64,000 nucleotides of DNA from an uncultured Saccharospirillaceae bacterium (GTDB lineage: Bacteria > Pseudomonadota > Gammaproteobacteria > Pseudomonadales > Natronospirillaceae), in NCBI GenBank assembly GCA_913063165.1, contig CAJXZL010000003.1, positions 1 to 64,000 of the forward strand, in the 5' to 3' direction. This document shows positions 1 through 7,807 of the stretch, piece after piece. Position numbers and translations under genes: made by a program. Every line of letters begins with the position of its first letter. Position 1 is the stretch's first letter. The notes below the pieces were generated by a model. It saw nothing but the letters and a program-made list of their open reading frames with translations, ran no database searches and was not told where the DNA came from.

Positions 1-1035
1 TGGTAGGCCGGTCAGATAGCTCCGTGCGGTCAAAAATGCCAAGAGCTCGAGTTGCTCAAAAACAGACAACATGGCCGAGGCCCGCGCCAGTAGTTGTGCA
101 GCGCCCCCATCTGAAATCACAGCAACTGACGGCATGCCCTTATCTGCTAATGCCTGTATGACCCCTTCTAGGCTGTCATCGGCATAGAAATAATAGGCGG
201 TTTTCAGGGTGTCTGGGCCATCGAGCAACACCCGTCCCTCAATACCCACACGCCAAAAATCCCGTGCAGGGTCTGGTTGGTACCATCGGACTGGCGACGC
301 TTCTCTGCCCAGTGTGAAGGCGATGCCTGCAGCATCACAGCAGGTTTGCAATAGCCTGAGGTCGTCTTGAACCAACCGCCACCCCACCAAAATGTCAGGG
401 TCCCACTGTGCGATGGTCTGCAAAAAGGCACTGAGCAGTGCGGTAGGGGTGTCAAACACCTGGTCATCTGGTTGTTCGCTGTGATGGGAAGCTACCACCC
501 CGTTCCAATGCTGATCGCCGCATGCCAATGCGATGCCTCGCAGCTGCGGCTGGCTTGACGTGCGCCAACCCATCGCGCTGACAGCGATAGCGGCCACCTT
601 AAAATGGGGTGTGACCTGAAACGGTCGCACAATGGTTTTTTGACCCTGTTGACGCCATTGCAGTCCTGCCCTGATCGAGCGTTCCATGAGGTAACGTTCA
701 GTCACGACGACATCGTCTTCCCACAGGGTAATACCAAACCGCTTGAGGATCTTAATGCATACATATAGGCCGGCCTGTTGGTCACAATAAAGACCTGCCA
801 TCGGTTTGTGCTGGAAGTTCCGCAGTTGCAGCGGTTTAATCCACCAGTTAACGCCATTACCCATGAGGCATTTTTGTGCTGCGGCCACATCCTGCTGTGC
901 CAGAAAACAGACCGATGGCTCGCCCTCAATGACCAGCTTACTCGGACCAGATGCGGTGTTGAGCCACAATACCACTGCCTGCCCAGTTGGCATGGTCTCA
1001 GCATGACGTGTCAAAATCGTCCCTTCGCAGATCAT
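1..1035 (-). CDS. polB: DNA polymerase II (family B), N-terminal part, truncated by window edge; proofreading site degenerate
   Basis: The first 345 residues of a family-B DNA polymerase resembling Escherichia coli Pol II, which restarts and bypasses damaged templates. The N-terminus (GTILTRHAETMPTGQ) and the segments RYLMERSI, WDPDILVGW and FTLGRE match the Pol II N-terminal and exonuclease domains. The polymerase domain lies outside the window. The 3'-5' exonuclease residues look lost. Where Pol II has the Exo I motif DIET there is AVSA (residues 151-154). In Exo II (WRLVQDD, 219-225) the Asn and Phe are replaced. The Exo III Tyr and Asp are absent near 303-311, and about 20 residues before them are missing. 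The start ATG at 1035 gives the expected N-terminus and follows a weak AAGTGAG. The frame is open to the window edge, so it is not visibly a pseudogene. Identity is confident; loss of proofreading is inferred from an alignment by eye. Confidence 0.9.
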   Translation of the reverse strand, partial: MICEGTILTRHAETMPTGQAVVLWLNTASGPSKLVIEGEPSVCFLAQQDVAAAQKCLMGNGVNWWIKPLQLRNFQHKPMAGLYCDQQAGLYVCIKILKRFGITLWEDDVVVTERYLMERSIRAGLQWRQQGQKTIVRPFQVTPHFKVAAIAVSAMGWRTSSQPQLRGIALACGDQHWNGVVASHHSEQPDDQVFDTPTALLSAFLQTIAQWDPDILVGWRLVQDDLRLLQTCCDAAGIAFTLGREASPVRWYQPDPARDFWRVGIEGRVLLDGPDTLKTAYYFYADDSLEGVIQALADKGMPSVAVISDGGAAQLLARASAMLSVFEQLELLAFLTARSYLTGLP

Positions 1036-1054
1036 CTCACTTGCACCACTTCAC

Positions 1055-1082
1055 ATTTCAACCATAATAGACGCAGTATAAT
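1055..1082 (+). promoter_or_regulatory. Predicted sigma-70 promoter for the cyclic-nucleotide-binding protein gene
   Basis: A consensus -10 TATAAT lies at 1077-1082, with a weak -35 (ATTTCA) 16 bases upstream. It sits in the 127-base gap between the divergent polB and cNMP-domain genes and points toward the latter. The -35 is poor, so an activator may be needed. I see no LexA box (CTGT-N8-ACAG) in this gap. Confidence 0.4.
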
Positions 1083-1162
1083 CACTTTCTTTCATGATGG
1101 CGGCAACGGTTTGGCCTGATTATGGTACATTTAATCTAGCGAACATCATTGCAGGGGGCACG

Positions 1163-1963
1163 ATGTATTTACTGGGTAAAAAGTCGGAAAATTCGAGCAC
1201 GCTATTGTTGCGTATCAAAATGCTAACTGAGTATCTTTTGGCCGACATTCCCGAGCCTCAAAGCCGGTTAAACGTCAATCAAGTGGATGATTTGTATGAG
1301 CAATACAAATTGGACGCTGTCTATGTGTTGCGTGAAGGGACATTGATCGGCAATTTTGACGGCAACCCTGCCGTGGTATACGAAGCAGGAGACATTGTCG
1401 GTTTAAGTCAGTGCTATCAACTGCCCAGCCCGGTGCTAGCCTCTGATACGCCTGTGATATTAGACCGCTATGAAGCCACCCACTTCCTGAGGTTTGTGAC
1501 AGAGTCTAAGGATAAAAATGCCGTGTGGGCAAGTTACCTGATTACCCTCAATGCCGCCATTATCAATGCCTACGGGGAATTGGTTCGGGCACGTACGCAG
1601 CCCCACACAGGCTTTATTAGCTATAACAAGGGTGACACCATTATCGAAGCTGGCACCGAAGCGAAGGATGTCTACACGGTCATTAGTGGCAGTGCGGAGG
1701 CCTTTGTTGACGGGGTTAAAGTGGGCGATATCCTACAAGATGAAATTTTTGGCGCGATGGCGGTATTCACCAACAGTAAGCGGTCTGCAACGGTCATTGC
1801 TGCAGAGCAATGTACAATTTTAGCGGTACCCAGAGATGAGTTTATCTCGGTGATCAATACCCATCCAGAAACGACCTTGGTACTCATTGAAAACATGGCA
1901 CGCTGTATCAACGACCTCAATGCACGGGTATCAGACGCCGATATGGCTGCACCGATCATATAA
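1163..1963 (+). CDS. Cyclic nucleotide-binding (CNB) domain protein
   Basis: A 266-residue soluble protein. Residues about 150-258 form a cNMP-binding-like beta-barrel: YNKGDTIIEAGTEAKDVYTV, VISGSAEAFVDG, then GEIFGAMAVF-type and RSATVIA segments. The N-terminal half looks like a second, degenerate barrel (VYVLREGTLIGNF, YEAGDIVGLSQ). No DNA-binding helix-turn-helix is visible, so it is not a standard Crp/Fnr regulator; it may be a ligand sensor or scaffold. The start at 1163 has GGGGG five bases upstream; an in-frame ATG at 1094 has no such site. It is divergent from polB and convergent with radA. Whether it binds cAMP, c-di-GMP or another ligand cannot be told from sequence. Confidence 0.75.
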   Translation: MYLLGKKSENSSTLLLRIKMLTEYLLADIPEPQSRLNVNQVDDLYEQYKLDAVYVLREGTLIGNFDGNPAVVYEAGDIVGLSQCYQLPSPVLASDTPVILDRYEATHFLRFVTESKDKNAVWASYLITLNAAIINAYGELVRARTQPHTGFISYNKGDTIIEAGTEAKDVYTVISGSAEAFVDGVKVGDILQDEIFGAMAVFTNSKRSATVIAAEQCTILAVPRDEFISVINTHPETTLVLIENMARCINDLNARVSDADMAAPII

Positions 1964-1981
1964 CCCCGCGTCACCTTTGGC

Positions 1982-3349
1982 CTACCAGTCTTGGCAGGCC
2001 TCTAATGCTTGCTGCAATGTCTCAATAGCCACCACTGTCACACCACTGATCGCTGCCTTTGGGGCATTGGCTCGTGGCAGGATTATCCGCTTAAACCCAT
2101 GTTTGGACGCTTCACGGCAACGCTCTTGACCATTGGGGACAGGACGAATTTCTCCCGACAAACCCACTTCACCGAATACGGCAACGTCATGGGGAATCGG
2201 TCGGTTACGCAGGCTAGACACAATCGCCAACAGCGTAGCCAAATCGGCTGCAGTCTCTGACACCCGCACACCACCCACAATATTGAGAAAAACGTCTTGG
2301 TCACCGGTAAAAATACCGCCGTGACGGTTCAATACGGCCAACAGCATGGCCAGTCGATTGCCGTCATACCCTACTGCCACGCGACGTGGGTTTCCCAAGG
2401 CACTGTCATCGACCAAGGCTTGCAACTCCACCAATAGGGGGCGGGTGCCTTCCCAAATAACCGTCACAAGTGTGCCGGGAGATGGCGTATCGCCACGGTT
2501 TAAAAAAATTGAACTTGGGTTTTTGACTTCTTTCATGCCGGTATCCAACATGGCAAATACACCCAATTCATTAACCGCGCCAAATCGGTTTTTGATGCCG
2601 CGCAGGGTTCTAAATCGGCTGTCACCAGATGACTCAAGCATAATCGAACAATCAATCATGTGTTCTAGCACCTTGGGACCGGCCAACGAGCCATCTTTGG
2701 TGACATGGCCCACCAGAAATACTGCAGTTCCAGATTGCTTGGCGAAACGGGTCAGCCATGCCGCCGATTCACGCACCTGAGACACGGAGCCCGGTGCCGA
2801 ATCAACGTCGGCAACGTGCATCACTTGAATGGAGTCAACCACCATGATTTTTGGCATGACGGTTTCTGCAATCTGACAAATGGTTTCAATGTTGGTTTCA
2901 GATAACATTTTTAACTGACCGGTCGGTAAGCCCAATCGGTTAGCCCGCAAACCCACTTGCTGTAAAGATTCCTCTCCTGTCACATACAAGGCGCTTACTT
3001 GCTCGGCCATCAGGCACATGGTTTGCAGCAACAGGGTACTCTTACCCGCACCCGGGTTGCCGCCAATCAGCACCACCGATCCGCGCACCAAGCCGCCACC
3101 CAATACCCGATCAAATTCCTGTATGCCCGTGCTAAAGCGCACCTGGTCCGACAAATCTACTTCGGCCAATGACTGCACTTGAGCGGCGGTTTGGCCGGTA
3201 AAGCCCCCGCGTTGTTTGCCACGACTACCGGCTGATTCTCGAAATTCTTTGAGGGTATTCCAACTGTGACAAGACAAGCATTGTCCCTGCCATTTGCTGT
3301 AGTCCGCGCCACAGTCAGTGCACACAAATGACACCTTTGCTTTGGCCAT
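1982..3349 (-). CDS. radA: DNA repair protein RadA (Sms)
   Basis: RadA is a RecA-related DnaB-like helicase that drives branch migration during recombination. All hallmarks are present in 455 residues. There is an N-terminal C4 zinc finger (CTDCGADYSKW, then CLSC), a Walker A (GGNPGAGKSTLL) near residue 96, a Walker B (IMVVDSIQ) and the RadA-specific KNRFG motif followed by ELGVF. The Lon-protease-like C-terminal domain ends the protein. The length matches the family. The ATG at 3349 lies two bases after the stop of the FAH-family gene, so the two are probably co-transcribed and translationally coupled. Confidence 0.97.
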   Translation of the reverse strand: MAKAKVSFVCTDCGADYSKWQGQCLSCHSWNTLKEFRESAGSRGKQRGGFTGQTAAQVQSLAEVDLSDQVRFSTGIQEFDRVLGGGLVRGSVVLIGGNPGAGKSTLLLQTMCLMAEQVSALYVTGEESLQQVGLRANRLGLPTGQLKMLSETNIETICQIAETVMPKIMVVDSIQVMHVADVDSAPGSVSQVRESAAWLTRFAKQSGTAVFLVGHVTKDGSLAGPKVLEHMIDCSIMLESSGDSRFRTLRGIKNRFGAVNELGVFAMLDTGMKEVKNPSSIFLNRGDTPSPGTLVTVIWEGTRPLLVELQALVDDSALGNPRRVAVGYDGNRLAMLLAVLNRHGGIFTGDQDVFLNIVGGVRVSETAADLATLLAIVSSLRNRPIPHDVAVFGEVGLSGEIRPVPNGQERCREASKHGFKRIILPRANAPKAAISGVTVVAIETLQQALEACQDW

Positions 3350-3351
3350 GG

Positions 3352-4011
3352 TTACAACGCTACCGTATTGATGGCATCACCGTCTGCCAACTGCAACCGC
3401 AGTCGGTCGCCGGCCATGATGGGACCGACGCCACTGGGCGTTCCGGTTAATATGATGTCGCCGGGCGACAGCGTAAAATACTGGCTCATGGTGGCCAATA
3501 GGGTGCCGATTGGAAACAGCATGTCTTGGGTATCACCCGCTTGCTGTAACTGGTCGTTTCTGTGCAGTGTAAATTGGGTGCGAAAATCGGCTGTCAGGCC
3601 ATCGACCGGCATAAATGCAGAGACGGGGCAGGCACCATCAAAGCCTTTGGCGATATCCCAGGGCTGTCCATTGCGTTTCAACGTATCTTGAACTGTGCGC
3701 AAGGTGAGATCCAGCGCCAGACCCACACCAATAACCGCATCCAGACATTCTGCCTCTGAGGCGCGCGTTAATGGCGCACCAATCAGCAAGGCCAATTCCA
3801 ATTCATGGTGTACCTCACCGACATCGCGAATCAACGAAAATGCAGGTGCCAAGGGCACGACCGCAGTCGCTGGCTTTAAAAATAATAGGGGTGCACTGGG
3901 CATGGGGTTGTTGAGCTCACGGACATGCTCGGCATAATTACGGCCCACACACACCACTTTTGCGACAGTGAGTGTCGAGGAGGCTTGGCCAACAATAACG
4001 GGATGATGCAT
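3352..4011 (-). CDS. Fumarylacetoacetate hydrolase (FAH) family protein
   Basis: A 219-residue member of the FAH fold, which covers fumarylpyruvate hydrolases, oxaloacetate tautomerases/decarboxylases and acylpyruvases such as YcgM. Visible signatures are VVCVGRNYAEHVREL, LLFLKPATAVVPL, the metal-binding region VHHELELALLIG, then GPGDIILTGTPSGVGP-like sequence near the end. I chose the start at 4011 (MHHPVIVG) because the fold begins there; an in-frame ATG at 4107 would add an atypical 32-residue extension. Its stop lies two bases before radA. The actual substrate is not shown by sequence. Confidence 0.85.
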   Translation of the reverse strand: MHHPVIVGQASSTLTVAKVVCVGRNYAEHVRELNNPMPSAPLLFLKPATAVVPLAPAFSLIRDVGEVHHELELALLIGAPLTRASEAECLDAVIGVGLALDLTLRTVQDTLKRNGQPWDIAKGFDGACPVSAFMPVDGLTADFRTQFTLHRNDQLQQAGDTQDMLFPIGTLLATMSQYFTLSPGDIILTGTPSGVGPIMAGDRLRLQLADGDAINTVAL

Positions 4012-4099
4012 GAGAAATCTCGGTGACAATGATGCCCTTACTGTAGAGATTTTTAGCCATGAATGCGAGCCTATCATGGCCCGCATGGCGTAAATCTCA

Positions 4100-4116
4100 G
4101 GGGGCATAGGCCCCCC
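4100..4116 (-). other. GC-rich hairpin downstream of the lpoB-like gene
   Basis: GGGGG at 4100-4104 pairs with CCCCC at 4112-4116 around a short loop. It lies between the lpoB-like stop and the FAH-family start. No U-tract follows on the minus strand, so it is more likely an mRNA-end or processing structure than an efficient intrinsic terminator. Confidence 0.3.
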
Positions 4117-4127
4117 AGATCAACGGC

Positions 4128-4703
4128 CTATTTTGTCATGAGTTTTTGTATTTTCTTGGTTCCGATCCACACTTCTCGGTTGGTCAACAGTTCGATCAGC
4201 TTGAGGTCAACTTGGTAATAGGTCACCCGCTTGTCTTTGAGTTGATCAACATAGGAATTAATCACGCCTGTGAGCACATAGTCAGCCCCAATTTCTTGTC
4301 CCAAGGCCTTTTGTGTGGCGGCTGTTGCGTTACCGGCTTGGTCCGCTTTTTCGTCACGAATATCAACCCGTTCTGCGCCACCAGCAACAAATTCAATCTT
4401 GCCTGACATCATCAAACTTCTTTTGATGTCGTTCACAAAGGTATCGACTGCTATGTGCTCATGTGACGCGTTGCGAATTTGTTGCACCAATACCGTCGGT
4501 CGCTGGTTATTATGTTGGGCCAAGTAGCTGCCATACCAAGGGAAACTCAGCATATCTCCCATCATGCCTTCTGACACCTCCCGGGAGTCGCGGGCGTTCC
4601 AGCCATCAGTCAGTTCCATCTCGACTGAAGCGTCTAGCCGCTCAACACGTGGACCACTGCAGGCCGTTAATACCAATACCATTATTGCCACTATATATTT
4701 CAT
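4128..4703 (-). CDS. lpoB: LpoB-like outer-membrane lipoprotein, putative activator of a penicillin-binding protein
   Basis: A 191-residue lipoprotein with a short signal peptide ending in the lipobox LTAC near residue 14. Next come a linker and the LpoB fold: PTVLVQQIRNASHEHIAVD, TFVNDIKRSLMMSGKIEFV, then GADYVLTGVINSYVDQL and VYWIGTKKIQK-type sequence at the end. In Escherichia coli LpoB is anchored in the outer membrane and spans the periplasm to stimulate PBP1B. It follows a COG3014 lipoprotein gene, a pairing seen in many gammaproteobacteria. I chose MKYIVAIM (4703) rather than the upstream ATG at 4715. Assignment to the family is firm; the partner PBP is inferred. Confidence 0.8.
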   Translation of the reverse strand: MKYIVAIMVLVLTACSGPRVERLDASVEMELTDGWNARDSREVSEGMMGDMLSFPWYGSYLAQHNNQRPTVLVQQIRNASHEHIAVDTFVNDIKRSLMMSGKIEFVAGGAERVDIRDEKADQAGNATAATQKALGQEIGADYVLTGVINSYVDQLKDKRVTYYQVDLKLIELLTNREVWIGTKKIQKLMTK

Positions 4704-4730
4704 ATCACGCCTCACTGTTACTCATTGATG

Positions 4731-6380
4731 TTACCTGGCTTTATTAGCCAATCCTGCGCTGTTTCCCGTTGCGGTATACAGACTATAAAACTGTACCTGT
4801 TGCGGCTGCACATTAACCAGGATGGACTGGGTTATCACGCCGATCCCCCCGCGCGTGCGGGTGGTAATGTCTAATCGCTGCTGTCCGATAGGCAATCTCA
4901 ACCGAACCATGTTGACTTCTTTGGGGAGCGTCAGCCATGACCGGGTATCGGCCTGTGCGCCTAAAGACGCGCCCAATTGTGCGATTGAACCAAATAATTT
5001 CGCGCCGTCTGACACATTCTCGCCTTGCGTCCCTTGGTACAGGGCTTCGGCCAACATCTGTTGCGCCAATTCTCGAGCAAAGGCCAAATAGAAATCACGC
5101 ACGGCATGGTCAGCATGGTCTTCCATCGCTTTGCGCGCAATAGACAATCCCATGGGCATTGCCGCGGTACCGCCCGCCCATCCCACCTGGGTCTCAGTAT
5201 CGATGCTGTAATCTCTAGAGCGGTAATAGGCAATGGGCACTCTAAACCCTTTCAATATGGCTGTCAGCATTAAGGATTCAGACCGAATACGTTCTGGCTG
5301 CTGGGTTCTCACCGTTACTGACGTCCGCCGATAATCCTTGGCATGCTCTTTGCCACTGGCGCTTCGTGCCCAGTAACCACGCTTCTTTGGACCACCAATG
5401 GTACTCTGAAACCAGATCTGCTGTTCTTGTTCACGGCCGTCGGATGCATACTGGGGAGAATAGGTGAATTCTTGCGTTAGGCCTTGAAAGCCCACAAAAA
5501 TATTCATTTCGTGTTGTTCGGGCACCAAGCCTGCCAATTGCAGCAACACCACATCACCCATGCCATCGACAGCCTTTGGCTCAGGCAGCCACGATTGCAT
5601 GGCGGCGGCAGACCCCCATGAGTGGTCATACCCCATGTTATATCCGGTGAGTGCCTGTTGCGATGCGATGCGCGCATCGTCTGTTTCTCCCAACATTTCG
5701 TAGACCAATGCGGTCATCCAGTCGAGTAGGGGAATCGCACTGGGTGGCACAGGAGGTAATGCATCCACGGCCATCAGATCCGCAACCAAAGCCGTCACCC
5801 CACTCTGGCCATCGGCATCTATGGCTTGCTCGTCTTCCGCTCGCTCTAGCGCCAAGCGTATACGGCGCGCTTCCACACGTGCGTCGCGTAAGAATTGCTC
5901 CCGCGTTTGTGTGCTATCAGTCTGTGTGGCCAGATTCAGGTAGTTGATGATTTTGATAAAACTCACCATGGCCTGTTCAAAGTCATTACCGCGATAAAGG
6001 TTGTTGCGCGGACTCGAGACCACTGATTTGAGTTGGTCGACCACAGGGGTTCTAAATAAGGGATCCATTAAACCATAGGCGGTCTCTAACTGGACATTTG
6101 AGCCGACAAAGTCGCCTTGAAGGTGCTTGATCATCCCCCGTTCTAAATAATACAACACGCGGTCGGCGCCGGTCGGTGACAGGGCCTTGTCCAGATGATC
6201 GCTGGCCGCTTGCCACCGTTGCGTCTCGACATCTTGGCGCACTGCTTGGATACCATTGCCATAGGTGGCGCAACCCGTAAGGCCAAAACCCACCAACAAC
6301 AACGCAGCCGCGCGCCACCAAGCCAGTGGGCTATTGTGGAATCGCAGTGCGTAACGCCATGGCTGGTTTAGATAAGTCAC
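4731..6380 (-). CDS. COG3014-family lipoprotein with helical repeats
   Basis: A 549-residue predicted lipoprotein. A hydrophobic segment after WWRAA ends in the lipobox LTGC near residue 36. The following region looks like TPR-type helical repeats (RWQAASDHLDKAL, YYLERGMIKHLQGDFVGSN), matching the uncharacterised COG3014 family that travels with lpoB. The start codon is GTG at 6380; no in-frame ATG lies closer to the signal peptide. It sits 27 bases upstream of lpoB and 20 bases downstream of the unknown exported protein, suggesting one transcript. Function is unknown; the context points to the cell envelope or peptidoglycan synthesis. Confidence 0.75.
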   Translation of the reverse strand: MTYLNQPWRYALRFHNSPLAWWRAAALLLVGFGLTGCATYGNGIQAVRQDVETQRWQAASDHLDKALSPTGADRVLYYLERGMIKHLQGDFVGSNVQLETAYGLMDPLFRTPVVDQLKSVVSSPRNNLYRGNDFEQAMVSFIKIINYLNLATQTDSTQTREQFLRDARVEARRIRLALERAEDEQAIDADGQSGVTALVADLMAVDALPPVPPSAIPLLDWMTALVYEMLGETDDARIASQQALTGYNMGYDHSWGSAAAMQSWLPEPKAVDGMGDVVLLQLAGLVPEQHEMNIFVGFQGLTQEFTYSPQYASDGREQEQQIWFQSTIGGPKKRGYWARSASGKEHAKDYRRTSVTVRTQQPERIRSESLMLTAILKGFRVPIAYYRSRDYSIDTETQVGWAGGTAAMPMGLSIARKAMEDHADHAVRDFYLAFARELAQQMLAEALYQGTQGENVSDGAKLFGSIAQLGASLGAQADTRSWLTLPKEVNMVRLRLPIGQQRLDITTRTRGGIGVITQSILVNVQPQQVQFYSLYTATGNSAGLANKAR

Positions 6381-6400
6381 AAGGCAATCTCTGTAATGGG

Positions 6401-7756
6401 TTAATAGACCCCAAAAACCTGGTCTTTGGTTAAGCCCAGTGTATCTTGTCGGATGTGAACAACCACTGACCTATTGCCGATATTGAGCAATTCATAAGGG
6501 GCGCCCAATATCTGTGTTGTCCGATCACTTTCTATCTCGGCACGGATGGCAAGGGTGAGGGTGTCGCCTGAGGCGATCACCACCATCTGTTGATAGCCAT
6601 TCAATGACAGCAAACGTTTTAAGATATAGGTACGTAAGCTGGACATATTTAAGGGAACAGGCAGGCCGCTGGCGACCGATAGCAAAGCCACGTCTCTGTC
6701 TTCGTTATCTGGAAAAAAGGCATCTACGAACCGCACCAATTTCTCATGGGTCGCGATGTTTGGCTCGTTCTTCACCGTCTTGCCCGATGCCGCTGCCATG
6801 ATTCGGTCCAGATACCCCGGCCATTGCAGCGCCAAATAGTCTTGACTGTTGAATAACGGCACGGTTGCTACCGCCTGAATCCGTGCATATTCGATCGGCA
6901 CACCCAAGCGCGCTTCGCCAGTACCCAGATACAGTTGTCGCCAATCACTGCCATAATAGGCATCAGGATGGGGTGCAAGATTCAGCCGGCTGCCGGTAGG
7001 CGATTCGGCTTGCCACACTTGCAGGGCACTGTCTTGTGCCATACCGATTCCCTGATCGATATAATACCGCCCGCGCGCGGTTGTCACAGACGGCAATCCC
7101 ACCAGCGCTTGTTTGCTTCGAAACAGCAGGTACCAGCCATTTTGTTGTCGCCCAAGTGCCACATCCAAATCCAATGCCGACAGTATCGCCCATTGCATCA
7201 TCGCAGGGCTTTGTTCCGGTTGCAGATCAATGCTCAGTTTTGCGACCAATCGCATGAGGTCCCAGTGGCTCCACTGGTAATGCTGACGCACGGTATTGAG
7301 TTGGTAGGCAACCGCCTGTGTTACCGCGCGCTCTTTTCCGGAGGGTGGCCTTTTGACTGACGCTTTATCAGACCAATACTGATCAAAGGCTGCTGGAATA
7401 TGAATGGCCGATGTGACATTGAAATAGCTCAGATACGCCGTGCGGTAGGGGGTGGTTAAAACGGGTGGTTGATAGGGCGAGGGTGCCACTACATGCACTG
7501 GTGTCTCGATCCGTTCGTGAAGATTGTCGTGATCTTGCAGCACAGGACGAGACAGGCCCCTATCAACTGAATAAATCTGGGTAGGCGGTTGTGACCAATC
7601 AATCGGATTCGCTGACAGGGCCAACGGCAAGCGCTGTTGCGCCAACCATTGCTGATATTCTGGACTCGCCAACACAGGCAGGGCGGGCATAGCGAGCAGG
7701 GCAGCCAAACAGCCGCGCCACAGTCGTTTCGACAGCCTCGTCCTCATTACCCGCAT
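6401..7756 (-). CDS. Exported protein of unknown function upstream of the COG3014/lpoB pair
   Basis: A 451-residue protein I do not recognise with confidence. It has a clear signal peptide (basic start, CLAALLAMPALPVLAS) with likely cleavage after ASA-type sequence near residue 31, so it should be periplasmic. The central part (HWDLMRLVAKLS, QWAILSALDLDVALGR, GWYLLFRSK, YYIDQG) recalls transglutaminase-like folds, but no convincing Cys-His-Asp triad is visible, so any such domain is probably non-catalytic. The ATG at 7756 has GAAGG just upstream. It shares a transcription unit with the two envelope lipoproteins, which suggests a related role. Confidence 0.6.
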   Translation of the reverse strand: MRVMRTRLSKRLWRGCLAALLAMPALPVLASPEYQQWLAQQRLPLALSANPIDWSQPPTQIYSVDRGLSRPVLQDHDNLHERIETPVHVVAPSPYQPPVLTTPYRTAYLSYFNVTSAIHIPAAFDQYWSDKASVKRPPSGKERAVTQAVAYQLNTVRQHYQWSHWDLMRLVAKLSIDLQPEQSPAMMQWAILSALDLDVALGRQQNGWYLLFRSKQALVGLPSVTTARGRYYIDQGIGMAQDSALQVWQAESPTGSRLNLAPHPDAYYGSDWRQLYLGTGEARLGVPIEYARIQAVATVPLFNSQDYLALQWPGYLDRIMAAASGKTVKNEPNIATHEKLVRFVDAFFPDNEDRDVALLSVASGLPVPLNMSSLRTYILKRLLSLNGYQQMVVIASGDTLTLAIRAEIESDRTTQILGAPYELLNIGNRSVVVHIRQDTLGLTKDQVFGVY

Positions 7757-7771
7757 AGCGCCTTCATCCTC

Positions 7772-7801
7772 AAAACACCTGCCCGCCGTTAGGATGGCAG
7801 G
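7772..7801 (-). terminator. Predicted intrinsic terminator after serA
   Basis: On the minus strand CCTGCC (7801-7796) pairs with GGCAGG (7783-7778) across a 12-base loop and is followed by TGTTTTG. It lies just after the serA stop and before the unknown exported gene. The stem is short, so termination may be partial. Confidence 0.45.
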
Positions 7802-7807
7802 ATAGGC

